Assembly: GCA_010015805.1 (NCBI GenBank)
Contig: ML978133.1
Span: forward strand, 310,001 to 374,000
Length of the DNA: 64,000 bases
Source: Rhizodiscina lignyota
Lineage: Eukaryota > Ascomycota > Dothideomycetes > Aulographales > Rhizodiscinaceae
Direction: 5' to 3'
The notes beneath the pieces are model-generated. The model saw nothing but the letters and a program-made list of their open reading frames with translations, had not been told where the DNA came from and did no database searches. The position numbers and the translations under genes were made by a program. Positions 24,947 through 34,135 of this stretch are shown piece by piece (positions within the stretch are counted from its first letter, which is position 1; each line of letters opens with the position of its first letter).

Positions 24947-25984
24947 CTACTCTACTAATCCGTCATCAATCTCCTGAAAGATGGCCAGACCTATTCTACC
25001 CAGCGCCGTTCCAACTGCAACGGCAGAAGCACCAACGGATCGCATACGCTTGTACCCTTCTGCATCACTCACGCCACCCACGCCTATGATCTGGATATGC
25101 TGAAGCTCAGGGCGGGCTTTGATAAACTCTGAGAGAACCCGAACATTCCCTAAAGCGAGCGGATGAAGAGGAGCTCCCGCCATTCCTCCTATGCCGGCTC
25201 CAGTGCTTGAGTTAATGGTGGGCGTAAATGCGTCCTCATCGGCATCAATTGGCGAAAGAATCAGAGATGAGCCTAGTGTGTTTGTAGCCGTAATGAAAGA
25301 GACCTTGCAATTGCTCGCGCAGGTCGACAATGCATCGACGAGTGCCTTGAACTGATCTGAATACGTGTACGGCGGGACCTTGAGACCGATTGGGATCATG
25401 GGGTACTCAAGGACTTCAAGATACTCGATCAGACGCTCCCCCGAGTACGCTGGCGGAGGCTTGTCGGCTATGTTTGGGCATGAGAGATTTATCTCCATCA
25501 AGAGAGGGATGTCAACCTCTTCCTGTGTCGTGGCAATTGCATCGTGACATCGCCGGATCTCTAGAGGGCTGCCCGTGACTGATATGATGATCGGCTTGAT
25601 GTTTTTTGGCTTTGGAGAGAGGCCCTTGAGTACATCGGACAATTTTGCGACTATTTCCAAATACTCCGAGAGCAGCAGTGGTGAATAACCCAGTGTATTA
25701 AGGCTTCCGGTCTGCGTCGGATTGGCTTTGCCGAAAGCTGGTGTCGACGAATGCGACTGCGGATCGAAGAATGTGTATTGATGTATGGAATCATCGTGAG
25801 CAAAGCCGTCTATTAACGCAGTCCTTGTAGTTACCGCTCCGGTATATGGACAAGAATATAAAGCTTCGAGATCAGTAAAGTCTGTGGCCCAAGGATTCGA
25901 GCTGTTCAACAGTGGTGGTTCAATCTCAATGTGATCCTGCCGGCTGCTCTCTCCTGACGCCCACAGGGCATGTGGGACGCGCAT
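24947..25984 (-). CDS. Dihydroorotate dehydrogenase, class 1A-type
   Basis: Single exon, 345 aa, ATG at 25984. A TIM-barrel flavoprotein with the class 1 active-site motif INLSCPNIADKP (catalytic-type Cys169; class 2 enzymes use Ser), FITATNTLG, GIGGMAGAPLHPLAL and the FMN-phosphate-binding IIGVGGV. There is no mitochondrial presequence or N-terminal membrane helix, so it should be cytosolic and use a soluble acceptor such as fumarate, as known for class 1A enzymes. It would oxidise dihydroorotate to orotate in pyrimidine synthesis. Filamentous ascomycetes normally rely on a class 2 mitochondrial enzyme, so this may be an extra paralogue or may act on another substrate. It lies 2.7 kb from a cytidine deaminase on the same strand. 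Confidence 0.8.
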   Translation of the reverse strand: MRVPHALWASGESSRQDHIEIEPPLLNSSNPWATDFTDLEALYSCPYTGAVTTRTALIDGFAHDDSIHQYTFFDPQSHSSTPAFGKANPTQTGSLNTLGYSPLLLSEYLEIVAKLSDVLKGLSPKPKNIKPIIISVTGSPLEIRRCHDAIATTQEEVDIPLLMEINLSCPNIADKPPPAYSGERLIEYLEVLEYPMIPIGLKVPPYTYSDQFKALVDALSTCASNCKVSFITATNTLGSSLILSPIDADEDAFTPTINSSTGAGIGGMAGAPLHPLALGNVRVLSEFIKARPELQHIQIIGVGGVSDAEGYKRMRSVGASAVAVGTALGRIGLAIFQEIDDGLVE

Positions 25985-26468
25985 TGTGAATCAATGAGAT
26001 CCCTTTGAATTCGTGGGCTATTCTTATATACGAGAGAGATCGATTTGGAGAAGAGGAAGTGGGGCGTAAGGGAATTAACTAGATAGTGTAAATCCGGCGT
26101 TGTTGTTGAAAGCGGCAGGGTAGATAAGAAGTAAGTCTCATTACCAAATCATGGCGTGCCCAAGCTCAGGTAGCAAAGTGTCGGAAGAGCCTCGAGAAGA
26201 AAGAACTTTCACGTTACAAAACAATATAGATCATACAGCATCGGCACAACGTCCTTGTAAGAAAAACACTGGATGGCCTGCCAATAATATTGATTACATA
26301 AGTAGCTTCCATCGTCCTTCATCTGACAAATTCTACAGAAAACACAAATATGCTGTCGGAGCTGCACAGATTGTGCCTCATGCAATTCTAACGATATTGT
26401 ATCCTTGAACCGAGCCGACGGGGGAAGTGATGAGCCATTGAGCTTTGAATACGCTCTTGATCCTTCGT
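25985..26468. other. Intergenic, start of the accessory region
   Basis: Dihydroorotate dehydrogenase promoter and 3' region of the UstYa-like gene. No gene seen; frames on both strands are short. Confidence 0.5.
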
Positions 26469-27475
26469 CTAATCTTCTCTGCCTGGACGTAGAGGGTCGT
26501 CCACTCGAGTAAAAGAAGGAAACTCTGATAAAAGATGCCCAGTGGCCCATTCCTTGATTGCGTCGAAGTCGCGGCATGTGTGAGGTACTTTGGGGTGGTT
26601 CGCATATCTTGGTGGGTCCAGTATGAGTTCCCATCGCCAGTAATGGGTGCTTATATCACTGTGACAGGTAACCAATTGCCGAAGAGAGTCGATACAGTGC
26701 TCTAAAAACATATCAGTGATCTCCCACTTCCTATGTATTCGAGATATCTCAGTAAACGTACCAACATGATGCATAGTTATATTCCTGTACTGATAACCAT
26801 CCCACAGTTGTCCATGATATCGCTCCGGATAGATAGTTCTGCGAATAATATTCAAGCAATGTAGCTGATGGAAAACATCAAGCATAGTGATATAACTGCC
26901 TTCATCTCCAGGCACAGGAGACGTGTAGTTCACTAGCTTCGCAGCTGATTCTTGCGGTATCTTGATGATCGTAGCTAATATGCTTGTTAGGAATGATGTC
27001 TGGAAGCCGACACCTTACCTGATAACTTACATTTGTATAGATTTTCCCAATTCCGATCGACTTCGTCATTGGGCATACCACCTTCCTCGGGAGGCATATA
27101 CTTCGTTTGAGGATCCAACTCTCCAGAGAACATCATGGTTTTATACGAAACGAGATGATTCGCAGGAGCTGAATTACAGTCAGTCAGTATCATGTGTTAT
27201 GATCCAGAGATCAACTCATCGGAAGAGAACTTACAATACAATGCCAAAGTCGGATCAGATTGATGCACTGGCTTGTATAGTATTATGATCAAAAAGAGAA
27301 AAAGATTCGAAATTGAAAGAATGACTAGTCTGTAATCCGGAAACTGCTGCAAGAACCTTTGACGTAGGGTATTTGCATGGCCTTCTTTATGCCATCTCGG
27401 CTCGTTTGGTTCGAGAGTACAGGTGTCTTTCTCAAGGAAGGGAAGTGTCTCTGCCGTTTGATTGGTATCATCCAT
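26469..27475 (-). CDS. UstYa-family (DUF3328) membrane protein
   Basis: Four exons: 27475-27235, 27168-27031, 26974-26762, 26701-26469; introns 66, 56 and 60 bp; 274 aa. One membrane helix near residues 48-66 (LVILSISNLFLFLIIILY) follows a short cytosolic N-terminus. Both family signatures are present: FHQLHCLN and, after splicing, HVEHCIDSLRQ. UstYa-like proteins catalyse oxidative cyclisation or related tailoring in fungal ribosomal peptide (ustiloxin, asperipin) and other pathways, with the His/Cys motifs required. The last intron is in frame and, if read through, would split the second HxxHC motif, so splicing is needed for a full signature. Neighbours: a divergent small secreted peptide 675 bp away. 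Confidence 0.88.
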
Positions 27476-27544
27476 CGTAGGAATACTTTGATACCTCAGG
27501 CACTGGGTCGATTAGTCAATAAAAAGATTGGATATAAGGTGACA

Positions 27545-27552
27545 CTTATATA
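27545..27552 (-). promoter_or_regulatory. TATA box of the UstYa-like gene
   Basis: TATATAAG on the minus strand, about 70 bp before the start codon at 27475. Position and sequence fit a fungal TATA element. Confidence 0.45.
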
Positions 27553-27656
27553 TCCAATTTTCTTTAGTGAGCGGGTATAGAGAAGCGGTTAAAATGGATG
27601 TATCACGAAAGACTAATGCAATCAGCCTCCCATTCTTTCACCGCGTTAGAAATTTC

Positions 27657-28000
27657 ATGTCTTTCTGTATAGAGTATCATGCCTAAAACAGGGGACAAGA
27701 ACGATAGATCTCGCTACCGTGGTTTGCTAGCTCTTTCGCTGCCTAGTGGGGGGGGGGGGCTGGCTTAGCGCTCGTACCTACAAAACTATATACCCATCTG
27801 TTGTTGTGAGTGAGTGCACAGTTTACTTTAGAATCCTAGCGGTGGCTTTTAACTCCTGGGCCCTACTAGCTTCAGCGAAAGAGCGAGAAACCCACGGTAG
27901 ACTTCTGTGTAGCTCGCTTACGGTTATTCTACAGCGCTAAAAATACTATGTCTTGCTGTTTAGAGTATCATACCTACAAGAGGAACGATAGATCTCGCTA
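27657..28000. repeat. Degenerate direct repeat pair, ~50 bp each
   Basis: Copies at 27657-27716 and 27948-28000 share AGAGTATCAT and GAACGATAGATCTCGCTA with small differences. They could be remnants of a repetitive element flanking about 230 bp. Confidence 0.6.
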
Positions 28001-28072
28001 GACCTGTATCTAGTTTCACATCGCTTCCGGCCGTAAATCAGTTGCGGCACTGTCGTCTTAATATTAGATAGA

Positions 28073-28078
28073 TATAAG
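28073..28078 (+). promoter_or_regulatory. TATA box of the secreted peptide gene
   Basis: TATAAG 72 bp before the ATG at 28150. Confidence 0.4.
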
Positions 28079-28149
28079 AGGTATTTGAAAGTACCTGGAA
28101 TTCTCTTTCCAACTTCGTCTCAAACCATAAACTAGACTCATCTTTCAAC

Positions 28150-28359
28150 ATGAAGTTTTCTATCGTTCTGCTTTCTATCTTTGCAGCTGGATCAATGGCA
28201 TCCCCTGTTGCGCAGACCACTAGTCTAGCAGCCTCGCCCACAGCTACTGTCGGACCCAAAACCCCACAGGATGAGGCAGTTATCAAAGCTCTCGTCGAAA
28301 ATAAGATCCTCCCAGATTACTACGACGGCCCTTATGGAATGGGAATCATCAAAGTCTAA
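28150..28359 (+). CDS. Small secreted peptide, 69 aa
   Basis: Single exon. The first ~18 residues (MKFSIVLLSIFAAGSMAS) are a clear secretory signal. The mature part is about 50 residues, Thr/Ala/Pro-rich, then a short helix (TPQDEAVIKALVENKIL) and a tail PDYYDGPYGMGIIKV. No cysteine in the mature part, so it is not a typical disulfide-rich effector. There are no Lys-Arg-separated repeats as in known ustiloxin-type precursors. Function unknown; secreted peptide, effector or a precursor with a C-terminal aromatic core are all possible. A TATA element 72 bp upstream and the clean signal peptide argue for a real gene. Confidence 0.7.
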   Translation: MKFSIVLLSIFAAGSMASPVAQTTSLAASPTATVGPKTPQDEAVIKALVENKILPDYYDGPYGMGIIKV

Positions 28360-28456
28360 TTTGTATGTTACGAAGGATCCTGTGATATTAAAAATCTAAC
28401 ATTGGATCAGGTGTTTTCAACAGCCCCGAAAGGCTGGGATCCCGGAGTCGGATGTT

Positions 28457-28546
28457 GATAGTTGAGGTGGTAGTTGAGGTGGATAGTTGAGGCGGATAGT
28501 TGAGGCGGATAGTTGAGGTGGAAAGTTGAGGTGGATAGTTGAGGTG
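28457..28546. repeat. 13-bp minisatellite, seven copies
   Basis: Seven tandem units of GATAGTTGAGGYG (one is 12 bp, one has GAAAG). Located about 100 bp after the secreted peptide stop codon. Confidence 0.9.
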
Positions 28547-28591
28547 GTTCGTCTTGTCTGTACCTAATAGGCTATAACGTCACAATGAGTC

Positions 28592-28611
28592 ACCCCTTTG
28601 TATAAAGGGGT
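28592..28611. repeat. Hairpin-forming inverted repeat
   Basis: ACCCCTTT, four-base loop, AAAGGGGT: perfect 8-bp stem. Confidence 0.7.
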
Positions 28612-29143
28612 CATAGTCTATCGTATAGTTGAGCAGAAATCACTCCTTCAGGACACTAGCTGCAACAAGACCTACCGCAGTGTGTTGATTGAGACTGTCC
28701 CACCACTATGCGATCACCCGCCACCATGCAATCGTCCATCATTATGTGATAGCATACGCTATCCTATGTATCCAGGCTCAGCATCTCCAGTAGATTGGAT
28801 GAAGCATTCCAATCAACGAGTATTGGTCAAGCCGTCGATCGTTTCTCGTGCACCATTGATCGCAGCTTTAGTTGCTCCTTGCTCAATCGCGACTGTGGGA
28901 GTCTCTTCGAAGTTCGAAGTGCTAGGGAGAATCCGCAGGAGAATTATATGGTTCCAAGCTTTGAAGACAGTCTACTTTCGGAACATGTATAGCAACAATC
29001 TTTGCTGGGTGGAGGAAAGAGGCGTCGATGGCTTTTCAGACTGCATCGATGTCCATATATCCACACTAAGCGTTGAAGGTGAGAACTAGCCCTGTTCCCT
29101 CACTGCCCGGTGGCCCAGCACAACTTTATATTGCCACTAAAAG

Positions 29144-30639
29144 CTAAGTAGTTGTAGACATTTTGCCACCCACGGTCTCGTTTGCGAAATATAGCCAGCT
29201 CCAGTGCTCTTCGGGGCTGTCCCACAGGCTCTGCATCGTCATAACATCCTCATCTTTCGGTCCCGCCAACAGTATCGCCAACTCTATGCTTAGCGCTGCG
29301 TACATTTTCGTCTTCTCTTTTTGGCCTATGAAGCTACACTCTAGCGCTGCATGTAGGTATGCGTTGGCGAGGATGTTTTCTAGGCCCTCCTGCTTTACCA
29401 GTGAAATGAGTAGCTCTGCATCATCAATAGTCGCTGTACGATTGACAGACTGGTCAGAGAGCCTGTCAAAAAGGTCACTAATGACCACGAGGCGAGAATC
29501 GGAGATGTCGGTATAGAAACGGGGCTGGTTGCATCGTGGACAGGTACAATTGAAGCCACAGTTGCTGTAAAGAAAATCTAAACGCTTCTGCCGAACCAGC
29601 AGAGGGTTTATGTCTAGTAGCGACGTGGTTAGCATTAGTGTCCTACAAGTCATGTGCATACTACGCCAGTCATACATTGCATGTAGAACTCTTCGTTAGG
29701 GTCGATATCTCTGATTGCGTGGAAGTGCTGCGTCCAGGTGTCGGGATCTAGAAAGGAAACTACACTTTATACACTTTAGCGAATTTCGAAATGCACGAGT
29801 CTATGCACCTACTTCGGCCTGCACGCATGATTCAGTCGCTGTATCTGGTGATTAGTGTATAGCAAGCATCTTGAGCGGGTACAGCTCACCGCGGTCTCTG
29901 GGACGACGATCAAGTAATCTTTTCCGTCGCTACTAAGCTCCGTCCTGAAGGCGTTGGTAGCGATGATATCGTTTACCAAATCTCCACCAAATTGGCCATG
30001 CAGAGCTAGATAGGCCTCTCTCGTCTTCTGGGGAAGCCTCGCAACACCACGCTTCTGTAAGAACTCCCGGTCGCTATTCGGCATGGCCTTGTATATCTTC
30101 GTATTGATGACCAGTACGGGAGTATGGGAAAAGATTCTATCCCCACGATATATTCTAGTGTTTGCAATTAGACCAATACCTCGTCCTGGCCGCGCGCGAG
30201 CTTCGTAGATAAAGGGCGGTTCCGTGTTTGCTCCCCGGAGAGCCTCTTTATTCGTAAAAGCTGCCATCTCTTCAATTGACTTTGCGGCGGTTGGAGTGGT
30301 AATAACTGATACACCGCGGCTGTCCGCAAAAGTGAGACTCGTGTAGAGGCAAAACGGTTCGATATCATTACTGCTCTCTACGCAGTCCGGTTTATACGAC
30401 CATGGGGGCGTGATTTCAAGCTCCTGCACCACGCGGTGATGTCGATGGGTAGACTCGATCCGAAGTGTCGTTGGAAGATCAAGACCAGGCTGTTCGCGCC
30501 AATCGCAAATCGGGCTAAATCCGAGAAATTCAGAAAGCAACGAAATAGAACAACTGCCAACGCCCAGCTGCATAATCTCAGGGGCAGAGGCTTGGGAGAG
30601 GGACGCAATTACCAAGAAAAGAAAGAGCGGCATATTCAT
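29144..30639 (-). CDS. SET-domain protein with N-terminal signal peptide
   Basis: Four exons: 30639-29890, 29844-29813, 29764-29676, 29613-29144; 446 aa. The N-terminus MNMPLFLFLVIASLSQASA is a strong secretory signal. The SET core starts near residue 145 (IYEARARPGRGIGLIANTRI), with the cofactor/active-site motif LNHACRPN, then HAIRDIDPNEEF and a post-SET cysteine cluster CGFNCTCPRC. These are hallmarks of SMYD/Set5-like SET proteins, known as lysine methyltransferases. Exon 2 is only 32 nt; the acceptor TATAAAG at 29765, not the nearer CTAG, keeps the frame and yields RPNVVSFLDPDTW. ER or secretory targeting is unexpected for a SAM-dependent methyltransferase. Divergent from the sedolisin gene. 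Confidence 0.82.
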
Positions 30640-30955
30640 CGTCAATGTCCAGGCGTTCAGATGGCGAAGAGACTAGAGTTCCAGTTCCACCGCACAGCGG
30701 GATGTTTAATGTATGCGTTGGAGTTCAGCTACCAGCTTCCGAGCCAGATGCACGCCTACGCGATGTTTGGGAGCCCAGAAGCGAACGGATAAATAGGCGA
30801 CTTTTCGTCCACTCGGCACAATGGGAGGCCGTAAGGATTGAATCAAGTCAACCGCTTCTCCTGGATACAAGAACATCGTACAAGAAAAGCCAATGGAAGT
30901 TTGTGAGACATGTGGGTCAGCTTACGAAGGGGCTAGTGTCCACGGCTGGATTTAG

Positions 30956-30987
30956 TTAGTGTATGCCAAAGGAGCCGCATACACTAA
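30956..30987. repeat. Inverted repeat, 11-bp arms
   Basis: TTAGTGTATGC, 10-base spacer, GCATACACTAA. Perfect arms in the shared SET/sedolisin upstream region; candidate regulator-binding dyad or hairpin. Confidence 0.7.
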
Positions 30988-31184
30988 ATTTTTGCGGCAA
31001 AACGCCGGCCTCTTGCATTTACTCCCTGGATAATGGCCCCTTCGTACTGTAATATCCCGTACTGCTAGCACTTAGGCTTCGTATTTGCTATTGATATGTT
31101 AGAACCATGCTAGCTCCATCGTGCAGACGTGCTTGCAAATTACGATTGGAGAATGGGAATATCAACCCTTGTATGATAGGCTGG

Positions 31185-31190
31185 TATAAG
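31185..31190 (+). promoter_or_regulatory. TATA box of the sedolisin gene
   Basis: TATAAG 94 bp before the ATG at 31284. Confidence 0.4.
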
Positions 31191-31283
31191 AAATGTTGTT
31201 GTCCACCGGATATGCAGGACACTTACACGCTTTGAGGCAGCATAGCTTGCAGACTTTCAATATCTTGCCTTACCGACGTCAAC

Positions 31284-33441
31284 ATGCTGTGGTATTTTCT
31301 CTTTATTGCGAGCTCAGCACTTACTACTGTCTTAGCAGCCCCAGCCAGCCATGTGCTCCACGAGAAACGGGATTCTAGGAGGCAGCTCCCTCGGCGACGT
31401 GTGGAACCCGATGCCTGGATTCCCATTCGAGTGGCGCTTAGGCAGAGCAACCTGGATGCCGGCCACGAGCGTTTGATGCAAGTGTCACACCCCCGCTCAC
31501 CAGACTATGGCAAGCATCTGTCTCGAGAAGATGTGCACAACCTTTTTGCTCCAGTCGAGGAGAGCATCAAGGCTGTCAAAGATTGGTTACTCAAATCAGG
31601 TATCAAGACCGGGTCGGTTGTCGACTACGCGAATAAGGGATGGCTCGCCGTGGACATGCCGGCTCGACAGGCGGAACTTCTTTTCCATACCCAGTATTAT
31701 GAGTATTACCATACCGACGGCGCACGGATCGGCTGCGACAGCTACTACCTACCGAGCGAAGTTGCCGGACATGTAGACTTCGTCAAGCCGGGGGTTAAGC
31801 TTTCAGGAACCCTCAAGAAGCGACAAGTGGAGAGGAGAGATATTCTCTCAAGACCTGTTGGCCCGTGGGAAAAACCACACCACATTCATCCTCGACATGA
31901 TCCGGCCTACTCAATGTTTCCAGGAGCCCATGCGCTCGCTCCAGACCTGCAAAACTGTGGAGTCAACATAACCCCAACTTGTATCAAAGCTCTTTATGGC
32001 ATTCCACCAGCAAGTCATAGTGATCCTGTAAACGCCATGGGACTTTTCGAGCATTTCGACGCATTCGCACAGGAGGACATCGATCTTTTTTTCAAAACTT
32101 TCGCCCCCAATGTCCCACAAGGAACTTCACCAACCGTACTCTCTGTCGATGGCGGCACAGCACCAGTAGCTCCAAGTGATTTGCGCAATGGGGCAGAGTC
32201 AGACAGCGACCTCGACATATCTTATGCACTAATTTACCCCCAAAATGTCACTGTTTACGAGATTGACGATCTACCCAACTCTTCGGGTGAAACAAACAAG
32301 ACTGGGTTTCTCAACACATGGCTTGATTCAATCGATGGGAGCTATTGCAGCTATTCCGCTTTCGGAATCACTGGAAATACTCCAAGTATCGATCCCACGT
32401 ATCCGGATCCGCTTCCTGGTGGCTTTAATGGGAGTCTAGAGTGTGGTGTGTACGAGCTTACTCGTGTTGTGAGCATTTCGTACGAGGAAGCTGAAATTGA
32501 CCTTCCAAAACGTTATGTAGAACGCCAATGCAACGAGTTTATGAAGCTCGGTCTGCAAGGACATTCTATCGTCGTGCCCACTGGGGATTACGGTGTTGCC
32601 ATTTTCCCTGGTGCGAACGGGAACGAGTTTGGATGTCTCTCTGGCTTCGGACAGAACGGAACCATTTACAACCCGAACAATCCTTGCGGCTGTCCATACG
32701 TTACGGCGGTCGGTGGAACGCGTTTATATCCTAACCAGACCGTCATTGATAGAGAGAGTGCGATGCAGGTCAATATCCAAGCTCTTCATCCAAGCCTACC
32801 ACCGGCCTTCGCCCTCTCCTCCTCTGGCGGAGGCTTCTCCAATTATTTCACCCAGCCTTCATACCAGAGAGCTGCAGTCCAAGGCTATCTTTCGAACCAT
32901 AACACTCTACCATACTACCTTGCTAATGAGGCTGCAACAAACATTGGAGCAAACGGTGGTGTATATAATCGTGCTGGGAGAGCATATCCTGACGTTTCCG
33001 CGAATGCGGCCAACTTGCTGGTCTTCAGTGATCTTACGGTATTTCCTAACTTCGGGACAAGCTCGGCATCTCCCATATTTGGGTCTGTCTTGACGCTTCT
33101 AAACGAAGAACGAACAGCAGTTGGCAAAGGCCCCATTGGCTTTGTGAACCCGGTATTGTACGAGTGTAAGTGGTACAAGTGGCTGCAAGCTTCTCAATAT
33201 CGGGGCGTATTGCTAAAGGTTTCCATAGACCCGGAAGTACTTAACGATATTACGAATGGCTCAAATCCAAATTGTGGTAAGTCTCCTTGCGCAATTGCAA
33301 AATGATCAAAGAGTTCGAGAAGTTGACCGAATATGCTTAGGCTCCTCAGGCTTTCAAGCGGCCAAGGGTTGGGATCCTGTCACAGGTTTAGGTACTCCAA
33401 ATTTCCCGAAAATGCTTGAGCTGTTTCTGGCTCTGCCATAG
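31284..33441 (+). CDS. Sedolisin / tripeptidyl-peptidase (S53), secreted
   Basis: Three exons: 31284-33165, 33229-33276, 33341-33441; introns 63 and 64 bp; 676 aa. Signal peptide (first ~19 residues), then a pro-domain (about 40-200) with basic processing-like sites KKR and RR, then the S53 catalytic domain. Catalytic features: Glu305 and Asp309 in GAESDSDLD, the oxyanion Asp in VVPTGDYGV, and the nucleophile in GTSSASP. The calcium site NDITNGSNPNCG...GWDPVTGLGTPNF is complete only after splicing both introns. Such enzymes are acidic secreted proteases that remove tripeptides from protein N-termini. The first intron is in frame and could be mistaken for coding sequence. Likely role: extracellular protein digestion; maturation of a local peptide is speculative. 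Confidence 0.9.
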
Positions 33442-34135
33442 GCAGCCTTGGAGGGGTTATGAGGTATGGTGCAGCTGGCTCCAGCCAACATGGTCGCATA
33501 GCATGAGGGAGGGTCCTGGGCTGGTGATTCGGGAGGGGTGTCCCAAGGAGCACGGGATAGTATGGACAGTTGCGAGGTGGGCAGTCTGTCGACAGATGTC
33601 CAGGAGGCGGAAGCTTTGGAGGTTGACCGCGAGGACGATGAGCATGAGCGTTGGGCTGGTTTCGACGTGCATTGGGGTCTGAGTCGGTCAATGGACGCAT
33701 GCAAGACTAAGAGAAGAATCTCGTAATAAAAGAAAATACACTCACTGCATACACAGCGAGTCATATTGCCTTGCAGTAAAGTTGGACTTGTGCCATAATC
33801 TGAAGGCTGGGCCACATGCAGATAAGAAGTTCAGTTCTTTCCGAGTGATGCTTAGCGTGGAAGAGGCTCCGCCACGTGACCTGGCCTAGTGGGGCCTCGG
33901 AACGTTATCTCAGCATGCTCAGACTTCAACGTTTGCCCAGATTCCACTCAAGAAGAAATCAATAGCCAATGTGTGAGCATTTATATATTAAACATTACTA
34001 GCAGTGTTTAGGAAGTAAACGGCACATCTCAAGTAAAACTGAACATACGCCAGCCTCATTAAAGCATTCACCACCCTCACTTGGAAGTTGGTCAATACAG
34101 AGTCTCCTCTCCAGTTTGATATAAGTCCACCGCCG
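33442..34135. other. Intergenic, no gene recognised
   Basis: Convergent region between sedolisin (plus) and the first paralogue (minus). Several overlapping frames at 33354-33815 lack any family resemblance and the paralogue motif LLGTP-G-GV is absent. Confidence 0.5.

Larger units (their letters stand above)
27476..28149. other. Divergent intergenic region with a duplicated segment and G run
   Basis: Between the UstYa-like gene (minus) and the secreted peptide gene (plus). Holds two copies of a ~50-bp degenerate direct repeat (27657-27716 and 27948-28000, ending ACGATAGATCTCGCTA) and a run of 12 G at 27748-27759. No gene recognised. Confidence 0.6.
28360..29143. other. Intergenic with minisatellite and hairpin, possible decayed repeat
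   Basis: Contains a 13-bp tandem repeat (28457-28546), a hairpin (28592-28611), and three degenerate ~18-bp units with CCAC-ATG-GATC near 28710-28750. A 163-codon frame at 28598-29089 resembles nothing and overlaps these repeats. Confidence 0.5.
30640..31283. other. Divergent intergenic region, SET and sedolisin genes
   Basis: Holds both promoters and a perfect 11-bp-stem inverted repeat at 30956-30987. No gene recognised. Confidence 0.5.

Noticed and set aside
29765-29812. Frameshift in the SET gene after LNHACRP
   Set aside because: Appeared with the CTAG acceptor; the acceptor TATAAAG at 29765 restores frame and conserved sequence.
26469-33441. Full ustiloxin-type RiPP cluster
   Set aside because: No repeat-containing KR-separated precursor and no tyrosinase, methyltransferase or P450 typical of that cluster; kept only as a hypothesis.
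33354-33815. Minus-strand 153-codon frame after sedolisin
   Set aside because: Overlaps the last sedolisin exon and has no motif; several competing frames in the same place.
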